A DNA stretch of 7,308 bases, from positions 1-7,308 of the forward strand of contig JACPSF010000418.1 in the NCBI GenBank assembly GCA_016193385.1. The letters run 5' to 3'. The notes below the pieces were generated by a model. It had not been told where the DNA came from, searched no databases, and worked only from the letters and a program-made list of their open reading frames with translations. Positions within the stretch are counted from its first letter, which is position 1; each line of letters starts with the position of its first letter. The translations under genes and the position numbers were made by a program. Positions 1 to 5,982 of this stretch are shown here, piece by piece. Source of the DNA: Deltaproteobacteria bacterium. GTDB taxonomy: Bacteria > Desulfobacterota_B > Binatia > UBA9968.

Positions 1-123
1 ATCGGGAAGGACAAGGCCCGTTACCGCCTTGCTCCCGGCGGCCGAGTCTCTTTCTCTCCGAAAAGCTCCTCGTGGGACAAGATCATTCCGGAAGTGCTCG
101 ATTTCCTGCGCGCCGTCCATTGA
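1..123 (+). CDS. C-terminal end of an unrecognised protein (partial, runs off the left edge)
   Basis: Frame 1 is open from the first base to a TGA at 121-123, giving 40 residues that end in WDKIIPEVLDFLRAVH. The start lies outside the window. The tail is an amphipathic helix of the sort that ends many alpha/beta-hydrolase-fold enzymes (a Trp, then a helix ending FL), but no catalytic motif is in view and I do not recognise the family. No strong terminator follows. A T-rich run (125-133) comes directly after the stop without a preceding stem, and a weak CCATCC/GGATGG pair lies at 141-146/167-172. That the frame is coding is inferred from its being open and ending just before a non-coding stretch. 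Confidence 0.5.
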   Translation: MGKDKARYRLAPGGRVSFSPKSSSWDKIIPEVLDFLRAVH

Positions 124-226
124 TTATTTTTTTCGTATTGCCATCCCCGGATTTCGTAGTAAAATTGGATGGTTTTGCAGCTCGCCCGCACAGCATTGAC
201 ATCGTGTGATTCATATTCCTTCTTCG
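124..226. other. Intergenic spacer, no supported feature
   Basis: This short A+T-richer spacer lies between the end of the first gene and the HsdR remnant. It holds only a T-rich run and a weak 6-bp inverted repeat with a 20-base loop (141-146/167-172). I see no convincing terminator, promoter or RNA gene. Confidence 0.4.
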
Positions 227-399
227 ATGACAGAGCCCGAAGACCAAGCCAGGGAAAACATCGACCGGATGCTCACCAGGTCCGGCTGGGCAATGCGCGA
301 TCAGGGTGACGCCCACATTTCGGCTTACCGAGCGCTGGCGATTCGCAACTTCACCTTAAAACAGGGCCACGGCTTTGCCGACTATCTTCTCTACGTCGA
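227..399 (+). pseudogene. Type I restriction enzyme R subunit (HsdR), N-terminal fragment
   Basis: The ATG at 227 opens MTEPEDQARENIDRMLTRSG, and the frame continues through AIRNFTLKQGHGFADYLLYV. This is the typical start of an HsdR subunit: a helical lead-in (ARENIDxxLxxxGW) followed by the HSDR_N nuclease fold, where the segment ending ADYLLYV carries the first acidic residue of the PD-(D/E)xK site. The EAK part of the active site should follow within about 10 residues, but identity is lost near base 399 and the sequence becomes a transposase remnant on the other strand. A full HsdR is around 800-1000 residues; about 57 survive. The reading frame stays open to 529 only by chance, across unrelated DNA. 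A GTG at 206 in the same frame could also start it, but family members usually begin near the ATG. There are no HsdM or HsdS neighbours, so it cannot be functional. Confidence 0.75.
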
Positions 400-542
400 G
401 TTAAGGCGGTTGACGACCTTGCCCAGGCACTTCAAGAAGGCTTTGCGATCGCCATCGTCATCGAAGATGTCCTCTCGGGCGTTGCCCCGGGAGGTCCATG
501 GTAGGTCGCACCGTCAAATTCCACTCTGAGAGGACGAGCCAT
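400..542 (-). pseudogene. REP-associated/IS200-like Y1 transposase, N-terminal fragment with frameshift
   Basis: Reading the minus strand from the ATG at 542-540 gives MARPLRVEFDGATYH, the well-known start of REP-associated tyrosine transposases (TnpA_REP/RAYT, single-strand Y1 HUH family), whose usual continuation is VTSRGN. Here one base is missing just after the His codon, around 495-498. In the next frame the match resumes as TSRGNARE, then DDDGDRKAFLKCLGKVVNRLN. The match stops at about base 400, where HsdR sequence begins. The HUH motif and the catalytic tyrosine, which lie further downstream in the family, are absent. The gene is therefore frameshifted and truncated to about 47 of an expected 200-300 residues. 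Plus-strand open frames over this stretch are shadows of it. Confidence 0.8.
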
Positions 543-600
543 GACTTATCGCAACTATCACAATAGGTGGCGGATAGCAAGATACAAGACCTGACCCCCC
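543..600 (-). mobile_element. Upstream flank of the REP-associated transposase remnant, with GGGGTCAGGTCTTG motif
   Basis: On the minus strand the transposase start is preceded by about 58 bases that begin with GGGGTCAGGTCTTG (plus strand 585-598). I remember this motif as commonly found shortly upstream of REP-associated transposase genes in many environmental bacteria. It marks the likely outer limit of this remnant: immediately beyond it, at about base 601, tyrosine recombinase coding sequence starts without its N-terminus. The motif and position are seen directly; the link to the transposase family is from memory. Confidence 0.5.
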
Positions 601-900
601 TATTCCTTGGCTGAGATTCTGGCGCAGCCGGACCTGAGAAATCGAGGGGGCCGAAGAGATGCAGTTTTGCTAAGTATCCTCTACGATACCGGAGCGCGAG
701 TTCAGGAGTTGATCGATCTTTCGGCAGGAGACGTACGATTGGATCCACCCGCGCAGGTGCGCCTTATGGGAAAGGGACGCAAGATGCGTGCTGTACCTTT
801 GATGGACAAGACGGTCCAGCTCCTACGCGATCATATGCATGAAAACCACTTGGATCGTCCCGAACAGTTTGACCGGCCTCTTTTCCGCAACCGAGGGGAG
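601..900 (+). pseudogene. Tyrosine recombinase/integrase (XerC/D-like), internal fragment
   Basis: From the TTG at 607 the frame reads MAEILAQPDLRNRGGRRDAV and then LYDTGARVQELIDLSAGDVR, GKGRKMRAVPL and PLFRNRG. This is the start of the catalytic domain of integrases of the transposon/Xer type. The first catalytic arginine is in TGARVQEL (residue 31 from the TTG) and the beta-hairpin lysine is in GKGRK. The N-terminal SAM-like DNA-binding domain is missing: the frame is closed by a stop at 592-594, exactly where the transposase flank ends. Identity fades after about base 897. The HxxR box, the His/Trp box and the nucleophilic Tyr cannot be found in any frame downstream, although the frame stays open to 996. 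With both ends lost, it cannot recombine DNA. It was probably part of an integron-like, phage or multi-recombinase element. Confidence 0.8.
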
Positions 901-1181
901 CGCGAGCGAGACTGCGGACGCCCGATTACAAATGGTACGACTCACGGCACAAACCCATCGGCCGCAGCCGAGAGCGCGTTCCCCGAGGGAACGTAGTTCA
1001 TCGGCCGCGGCCCGAAGACTCGGCCCCCGACAGGCTTTCGGCGGAATGCGGGCTATTAACGACGGTCTAACGCTGGAGCGTGAAGATGTATTCGGCGATG
1101 ACCTTGACCTTCAGAAGCGAAGTCAGCGTCTCAGTTGCACTGGCCCCAGGGGTTATTGCCGCCGGACGATTGCTTCAATGA
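898..1181. other. Non-coding/degenerate stretch between the recombinase remnant and the stress operon
   Basis: No gene can be supported here on either strand. The open frames are short, overlap one another and resemble nothing I know. There is a short imperfect direct repeat, CATCGGCCGC plus about five similar bases, at 956-972 and 999-1015, and a small CCCCAGGGG palindrome near 1145. Transcription of the minus-strand operon must end within or beyond this stretch, but I see no stem followed by a T-run on that strand, so termination may be Rho-dependent. The stretch is probably eroded sequence continuing the graveyard to its left. Confidence 0.4.
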
Positions 1182-1607
1182 CTAAGGCCAGAGGCCTTCG
1201 AACTCCTTCGGCAGGACATGCTTGATATCTTCGATCTCGCCCTTGGTGACGTGGTTGGCGAGGACTTTGAACACGGCGCGGACCACCCTTTCCGGGTTCA
1301 CCCGCTCGTCGCCTTTGAAGGCGTCCTTGACGTGAGAGAGAAAAAGCTCCTGGTGGCGTTCCTTGACGGGCTTTCCTGCGGGATGCCAGCCTTCATAATA
1401 GAACCCGCGCACCAGCATGGGCAGCTGCGCGCCGAGCTGCACAGCCTCCTCGACCGTGATCCGGTCGCGCAGCACGTGGAGCACGGCGCGTAAGGCCAGA
1501 TAGGCCTTGTGCTCGTCTTGCCAATCCAGCTCTTGCATAAGATCCACGAGCCAAATGTGTGTCTTTTCCAGAGTTTTGTTGAAAACCTCGATCACGGCCT
1601 GATTCAT
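1182..1607 (-). CDS. DUF2267 family protein
   Basis: This 141-residue, probably soluble, mostly helical protein contains the full DUF2267 signature: AYLALRAVLHVLRDRI (35-50), EEAVQLGAQLPMLVRGFYYEGW (53-74), a middle FLSHVKDAF block (89-97) and the closing GEIEDIKHVLPKEFEGLW (123-140). The length and ends fit a complete family member. The biochemical role of DUF2267 is not known to me; such genes often sit beside universal stress proteins, small heat-shock proteins and other stress genes, as here. The start at 1607 is set by an AGGAGG site about seven bases upstream. It is the last gene of the minus-strand operon, 39 bases after the Lon-like gene. A role accessory to the chaperone/protease pair is inferred from position only. 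Confidence 0.9.
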   Translation of the reverse strand: MNQAVIEVFNKTLEKTHIWLVDLMQELDWQDEHKAYLALRAVLHVLRDRITVEEAVQLGAQLPMLVRGFYYEGWHPAGKPVKERHQELFLSHVKDAFKGDERVNPERVVRAVFKVLANHVTKGEIEDIKHVLPKEFEGLWP

Positions 1608-1646
1608 GGTATGCCTCCTAACTTGAATTCAACTCGGCGCTTCCGT

Positions 1647-4115
1647 TCAAGCAGGCGCCGGAGGTTCCTGACGGTGGTTGCCCCCGGAAAACTCCTTAAG
1701 CCTCACCGCGAATTCTCTCAGCCTACCGCTTACCGCCTGGTTGGCCGTTCCTTCTTCTCCTACCCCCCCGGCCCGCATGCCGGTCAGGATCTCCAAACCC
1801 TCGTCGACCGTGCGCACGGGATAAATGTGGAAATTGTTTTGCGCGACGGCCTCGACGACATCTGACCGGAGGATGAGGTTACGCAGGTTGGCGGCCGGTA
1901 TCATGACCCCTTGGCGTCCGGTCAGGCCCATGACTCTGCAGACATCGAAGAATCCTTCGATCTTCTCATTGATCCCGCCGATGGCCTGGATCTCCCCCCA
2001 CTGATTGACCGCACCTGTCACGGCAATGTCTTGACGCAGCGGAATATCGGAGATGCGGGAAAGCAGCGCGTAGAGCTCGGCGGATGAAGCGCTGTCACCC
2101 TCCACACCGGAGTAGGATTGCTCGAAGCAGAGGCTTGCGGAGATCGCCAGCGGCTTATCTTGGCCGTAGCGATTGCGGAGATAACCGGAGAGGATGAGAA
2201 CTCCCTTGTCGTGGATGCTCCCGCTCAAGCGGGACTCCCGCTCGATGTTGATAATGCCGGCCTGGCCCATGGCGACACTGGCCGTGACGCGCGTCGGCCG
2301 TCCGAACGTATAGCCCCCGATGTCCAGGACCGAGAGGCCGTTGACCTGTCCAACTTTTCTCCCCTCGATGTCGATGAGGATCGTGCCGTTGGCGATGAGT
2401 TCGCGAATCTCTCCCTCAATCCGGTTCGAGCGGAAGATCCGGTTTTCCAGGGCCTGATCGATGTGGCGTCCCAGGACGAGCTGGGCATCCTCCTTGCGCG
2501 CCCAGTAAGCCGCCTCACGCACCAGGTCGCACACTTCGGCGTGGGAGGCTGAGATCTTCTCCCGGTCTCCCGCTTGCCGGGCTCCGAACTCGAGAAGCCG
2601 CTCGACCGCTTCCCGGTCAAACGGGGGGAGTCCCTCTTCCTTGCAGAGCTTGGTCACCCACTGGGCGTAAGCCGCCCGGTGATTCTCTTCCATCTCCATC
2701 ACCTCGCGAAAGTCGGCGCGGACCTTGAAGATCTCGCGAAACTCTTCGTCCCAGGTGTAGAGGAGGTGATAAAGAAAAGGGCTCCCGACTACGATCACTT
2801 TGGTGTTGATCTCCACCGGCTCCGGCCTGAGTCCCGAGGCGGAGAAAAGGGCAAAAGGCTCGTAGGTCTCCATTTCAATGCGCCCGCTCCTCAGCGTGCG
2901 GCGCAGCACCTTCCAGACCGCCGGTTCGGTCACGGCGTCTTCCAGGCTGAAAATGAGATAACCGCCGTGAGCGCGCAGGAGCGAGCCGGATTTGATCCGG
3001 GTGAAATTCGTTACCACCCGCCCGAAACGGTCGACTACGCGCTCGATGCTGCCGAAGAGATTCAGGTAAGTGGGCGAGCTTTCAATGATGACCGGGGCCC
3101 CCTCGATCACGGAGTTGTCCACCACCACATTCACGTCGTACTCCAGAAACGTGTCGCGGTGCTCCCGCCCGTGGAGGATGAAGGGAAAGCCGGGGGCCAT
3201 GGCCGGACTTTCTTTGAAATTGTCGAGGTTTTCGAGGATGTGTTCTCGCACCTCCGGGAGATAAGAGCTGACCTTTTCATTCTCCATCTCCCGCTCGATG
3301 GCGCCGATGAGAGGCGTGAGGAGCTGCTCGCAGAAACGGCGCTCGACCAGGCGAATATCCGCCTCCAGCTCCCGCATGACCTCCCGCTGTCTGGCTGCCA
3401 CCTCCTCCATCTCCTCCACCAATTCCTCTTGGCGCTTTTCGATTTCTTGGCGCTTCGCCTCCTGTAGCTGAGAAAACTCCTCAGGGCTCTGTAGTGGCTT
3501 GCCGTTGATTAGCGGGATAAACATGACGTTGCCTCGCGGCCCGATTTGAAGCAGGAACCCCTTTTCCCGCGCCGCCTTATCAAACTGCGCGTTCAGCTCC
3601 TGAGCCCGTTTGTTATACTTTTCTCGGAGCAGCGTCTTTTCCTTGTCGAAAGCCTCCTGGCGAAAAGCCTTGGGAAGCTCTTCTCTCAAGGCTTTCACCA
3701 GATCGCGCATGAGATCCCGCAGGCGGACTCCTTTTCCGGCCTTGAGGTAGAGGGCATGCGGAGCATCCGGATACTTGAAGTTGTGGACGTAGACCCAGTC
3801 TCCCGGGGTGGGCGATCTGGAAGCTCGCTCGGCTACCCACCGGCGCAAGCCCTCGAGCTTTTCTGCCCCGGCCAGGCCCGATACGAAAATGTTGAAGCCG
3901 CCGCCGGCCACGCCCAGCCCCAGCTCCAGCGCGGCGACGGCGCGCTCTTGTCCGACAAAGTCCTCGACTTGGGCCAGCTCGGCAGTGCTCTCAAAGCCGC
4001 CGTCCAGAGACACGGAGAAGCGCAAATCCTCGGCGCTGAGCTCCTTCGGGGCCAAGGCTTCCTCCAGCTCTCCACGCGGTGGCTTCTCGCTTCTCGACGG
4101 CGCAACGGCGCTCAT
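1647..4115 (-). CDS. Lon-like (COG1067/LonB-LonC type) protease with degenerate nucleotide-binding motifs
   Basis: This 822-residue protein has an AAA-type N-terminal part (about 30-130, resuming at 310-540), a long charged coiled-coil insertion (about 150-280) and a C-terminal Lon S16 protease domain (about 570-780). The catalytic serine is S675 in VEGDSASS and the lysine is K718 in GGINEKIEG, so the protease dyad is intact. The P-loop region reads FVSGLAGAEKLEGL (77-90): the glycine before the lysine is Glu and the following Thr/Ser is Leu. The Walker B-like strand reads GGYLIFSLEDA (384-394), with Ser where an Asp is usual. LonC-type proteins are described as ATP-independent, and this may be another. 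It probably degrades unfolded proteins in the cytoplasm. Its ATG overlaps the Hsp20 stop as ATGA, so the two are translationally coupled. There are no transmembrane segments, unlike archaeal LonB. The open frames on the opposite strand are shadows. Confidence 0.9.
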   Translation of the reverse strand: MSAVAPSRSEKPPRGELEEALAPKELSAEDLRFSVSLDGGFESTAELAQVEDFVGQERAVAALELGLGVAGGGFNIFVSGLAGAEKLEGLRRWVAERASRSPTPGDWVYVHNFKYPDAPHALYLKAGKGVRLRDLMRDLVKALREELPKAFRQEAFDKEKTLLREKYNKRAQELNAQFDKAAREKGFLLQIGPRGNVMFIPLINGKPLQSPEEFSQLQEAKRQEIEKRQEELVEEMEEVAARQREVMRELEADIRLVERRFCEQLLTPLIGAIEREMENEKVSSYLPEVREHILENLDNFKESPAMAPGFPFILHGREHRDTFLEYDVNVVVDNSVIEGAPVIIESSPTYLNLFGSIERVVDRFGRVVTNFTRIKSGSLLRAHGGYLIFSLEDAVTEPAVWKVLRRTLRSGRIEMETYEPFALFSASGLRPEPVEINTKVIVVGSPFLYHLLYTWDEEFREIFKVRADFREVMEMEENHRAAYAQWVTKLCKEEGLPPFDREAVERLLEFGARQAGDREKISASHAEVCDLVREAAYWARKEDAQLVLGRHIDQALENRIFRSNRIEGEIRELIANGTILIDIEGRKVGQVNGLSVLDIGGYTFGRPTRVTASVAMGQAGIINIERESRLSGSIHDKGVLILSGYLRNRYGQDKPLAISASLCFEQSYSGVEGDSASSAELYALLSRISDIPLRQDIAVTGAVNQWGEIQAIGGINEKIEGFFDVCRVMGLTGRQGVMIPAANLRNLILRSDVVEAVAQNNFHIYPVRTVDEGLEILTGMRAGGVGEEGTANQAVSGRLREFAVRLKEFSGGNHRQEPPAPA

Positions 4116-4534
4116 GGCTTTTTTTCCTTTCCCTTAATCTTCGGCAGCGTCACCCGCAGCACGCCGTCGCGAAACTCGGCGCTGATCTTGTCTTTGTCGA
4201 CAGATTCCGGGAGCGCCATGCGGCGTACGAAATCCCCGAAGCTGCGCTCCTGATAGAAGAATTTCCCGTCGCTCTCGGTCCGCTCGAGCGCGCGCCGGCC
4301 CTGTAAGATGAGGTTGTTCCCCTCCACCTCGACCTTGACGTCCTCTCCCCTCACGCCGGGGAGGTCGGCTTTTAGAATAATGGCGTCCGGCGTTTCGTAG
4401 AGATCGACCGAGGGATTCCAACCCACTAGTTCGCGGGCAAATCCCCACGGCCGATGGATGATTTCATCGAAAAGGCGTTCGACTTCCTGCGAAATGCGTA
4501 GCGGAAAGGCAACCGGCTTGTCCTGCTTCGACAT
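4112..4534 (-). CDS. hsp20: Small heat-shock protein, Hsp20/alpha-crystallin family
   Basis: This 140-residue ATP-independent holdase chaperone binds unfolding proteins in the cytoplasm. A short N-terminal arm (1-38) is followed by an alpha-crystallin domain (about 39-132): WNPSVDLYETPDAIILKADL (39-58), the L-PGV turn, NNLILQGRR, FGDFVRRMALPESV, and the hallmark AEFRDGVLRVTLPK (119-132). Only eight residues follow (IKGKEKKP), so the usual C-terminal I-x-I/V motif that links dimers into large oligomers is not visible. The ATG at 4534 is chosen because it lies 10 bases after the DUF2934 stop with a GGA-type ribosome site before it. An upstream ATG at 4582 would add 16 charged residues and overlap the previous gene by 38 bases. 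The stop overlaps the Lon-like start (ATGA). Confidence 0.93.
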   Translation of the reverse strand: MSKQDKPVAFPLRISQEVERLFDEIIHRPWGFARELVGWNPSVDLYETPDAIILKADLPGVRGEDVKVEVEGNNLILQGRRALERTESDGKFFYQERSFGDFVRRMALPESVDKDKISAEFRDGVLRVTLPKIKGKEKKP

Positions 4535-4544
4535 GGGCCCGTTC

Positions 4545-4886
4545 CTATTTTTTTTTCCTCCGCGGCGCGCGCTTTCGAACACTTTGGTTCTTGGGCGCCT
4601 GGTTTTCGGCTTTCGTTTCAGCTTGGACCAGTCGCTCGGCCTCGAGCCAGTCGGCGACCTCGTCCCCAGGTTGGCCGCCCCGTCTCTCGTAGATCTCGTA
4701 GGCCTTCTTCGCGATCCGTTCGCGCAGCGACGTACCCGCTACAGCGGACCGGGCCGGCATCGGGGAGTCGACCGTTTCCGGCGCTGTGCGGCTTCGGCGC
4801 TTGCTCTGGTTGCCGATTGTGGATTCGTACGGATAACTCTCCAAAGATGAATTCATCTCGGCGCTTTTTTTCAGTTCCTGGTTCAT
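4545..4886 (-). CDS. DUF2934 domain protein
   Basis: This 113-residue protein has a low-complexity N-terminal half rich in Ser, Glu and Arg (1-52). It is followed by a short DUF2934 module, LRERIAKKAYEIYERRGGQP then GDEVADWLEAERL (about 54-86), and a very basic tail ending in APRRKKK. The conserved pattern (I-AxxAYxxYExRGGxPGxxxxDWLxAE) is a helical hairpin of unknown function, common in soil and sediment bacteria. The basic tail suggests nucleic-acid or acidic-surface binding, which is only inference. Its ATG overlaps the stop of the nucleotidyltransferase gene (ATGA), with an AGGAG site about seven bases upstream. An internal Met at residue 11 is a less likely start. The Hsp20 gene follows after 10 bases. 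Confidence 0.85.
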   Translation of the reverse strand: MNQELKKSAEMNSSLESYPYESTIGNQSKRRSRTAPETVDSPMPARSAVAGTSLRERIAKKAYEIYERRGGQPGDEVADWLEAERLVQAETKAENQAPKNQSVRKRAPRRKKK

Positions 4887-5878
4887 GCGACGCTCCTGTC
4901 AGAAAGATCAGGGATAACCCGGTCTGCAAACGGCCTCTGCTGTAGCCGCTCCAAATAGCCGAGCCTTCTCAGCATGCCCACCACACGCCCCTCCGATCCC
5001 CAGTCACTCCAGCGCACGCCGCGGACCGGGAGAACCCAAAGCCGCATGGCGTGGTCTTGGGGATGGGTCTCAAGGAGGCCGCGGGAGAAGTTGACGATTT
5101 CCATGGGCCGATAGACGGCTTTGACGACTTCCTGTTCGGCGCGGGTGCCGATGGCCACTCGGATCCTTTGAAAGGCGGCGTAGAGCGAGGGGAGCGTCTG
5201 GCGGACCAGGCGGAGCAGGGTCTTCACCTTAAAAGCCATAACCATGGTGTTCCACAAGGCGCCCCCCATCAAGAGTTCGTGGACCATCGTCGCGTCGGGC
5301 TTTTCTATGAAGCGCGACACCCTTCGGGCCCTCAAGGGAGCCAGATAGCCCTCCTCTTTGTCCGGCAAAATATAGCCATATTCCGACTCCGGCTCATCGG
5401 GCTCTATCCCGAGTAAAACAATGAAAGAGGAATACCGTTCTACGATGCGCAGCGCTAGATCCACGTGGCTCATGAAGAGCGCCTCTTCCACAATGAAATG
5501 GTCGGACGGGAAAATCGCCGCCACCGATTCAGGGTAACGCCGGGCCAGGTGCATCAGGGGCAGAAGGAGTCCGGGCGCGGTCTCTTTGTTCTCCGGTTGC
5601 TCGATCACGGTTCCTTCGGGGCGGCAGGAGAGTTGGGTTCTGACCTCAGGGTGGGAGAGATGATTCCCGCTCACCACGGTATAAAGCCGCTCGGGAGGGA
5701 TCAGCATCTCCGCGCGCGAAAAGGTATGTTCAAGCAGGGAGCGGGCGCCGATGAAATTGACGAACTGTTTCGGCAACGAATCTCCCCGTAATCGTCGGAT
5801 AAAGGATTGGAGCCGCTGGCCTTCTCCGCCAGCCAGGACGACGCCGCACCTGAGCGGCTTGCGACAAACGTCAATCAT
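4883..5878 (-). CDS. Mannose-1-phosphate guanylyltransferase-like sugar nucleotidyltransferase
   Basis: This 331-residue GT-A-fold nucleotidyltransferase of the ManC/mannose-1-phosphate guanylyltransferase group would make a nucleotide sugar, by family GDP-mannose from GTP and mannose-1-phosphate. Visible motifs are the nucleotide-binding loop VVLAGGEGQRL (13-23), LPKQF (35-39), AIFPSDHFI with the metal-binding Asp (121-129), SEYGYI (165-170), RFIEKP with the sugar-phosphate-binding Lys (189-194), GALWNTMV (206-213) and WSDWGSEGRV (290-299). It lacks the C-terminal cupin phosphomannose-isomerase domain of two-domain ManC proteins, so it is the single-domain form. NTP and sugar specificity cannot be proved from sequence. 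It is the first gene of the stress operon, with a GGGAGGTGAG ribosome site and a sigma-54-type promoter directly upstream. No other polysaccharide genes are nearby, which is unusual. Confidence 0.88.
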   Translation of the reverse strand: MIDVCRKPLRCGVVLAGGEGQRLQSFIRRLRGDSLPKQFVNFIGARSLLEHTFSRAEMLIPPERLYTVVSGNHLSHPEVRTQLSCRPEGTVIEQPENKETAPGLLLPLMHLARRYPESVAAIFPSDHFIVEEALFMSHVDLALRIVERYSSFIVLLGIEPDEPESEYGYILPDKEEGYLAPLRARRVSRFIEKPDATMVHELLMGGALWNTMVMAFKVKTLLRLVRQTLPSLYAAFQRIRVAIGTRAEQEVVKAVYRPMEIVNFSRGLLETHPQDHAMRLWVLPVRGVRWSDWGSEGRVVGMLRRLGYLERLQQRPFADRVIPDLSDRSVA

Positions 5879-5904
5879 GCCTCACCTCCCGGCAGAAGAA
5901 GTTT

Positions 5905-5921
5905 AGCAATGCTTATGCCAA
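5905..5921 (-). promoter_or_regulatory. Putative sigma-54 (RpoN) promoter of the nucleotidyltransferase-Hsp20-Lon operon
   Basis: The minus strand reads TTGGCATAAGCATTGCT. It fits the -24/-12 consensus YTGGCACG-N4-TTGCW with GG and GC exactly 10 bases apart and two mismatches, both at the end of the -24 box. The -12 box TTGCT is perfect. The predicted transcription start is near 5894, leaving a leader of about 16 bases that consists almost entirely of the ribosome site. No mapping data were available. Confidence 0.65.
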
Positions 5922-5982
5922 GAAATTGTTTGCTTCGCTTCAGCGTGAAACCGTCCTGTGGTTAAAGCACCAAGCCGAATTC

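Noticed and set aside
400..504. A plus-strand frame reading VDDLAQALQEGFAIAIVIEDV
   Set aside because: It looks protein-like but is the exact antisense of the Y1 transposase N-terminal segment, which is the better-supported reading.
206..529. A 107-residue plus-strand open frame as one complete gene
   Set aside because: Only its first part matches HsdR. From about base 400 it reads through the antisense of a transposase remnant, so the open frame is accidental.
956..1015. Short direct repeat CATCGGCCGC at 956 and 999 as an attachment or target-site duplication
   Set aside because: It is only about 12-13 matching bases, G+C-rich and not positioned at the ends of any element remnant. Chance is adequate.
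1080..1181. A 33-codon GTG-started frame before the operon end
   Set aside because: There is no ribosome site and no recognisable similarity, it is very short, and it lies in an eroded region.
2574..3467. A 297-residue plus-strand open frame, and other long frames opposite the Lon-like gene
   Set aside because: They are antisense shadows of a clear 822-residue protein with intact motifs and show no family features of their own.
4535..4582. A longer Hsp20 start at 4582
   Set aside because: It would overlap the DUF2934 gene by 38 bases and add an unconserved charged stretch. The ATG at 4534 has a ribosome site and the expected spacing.
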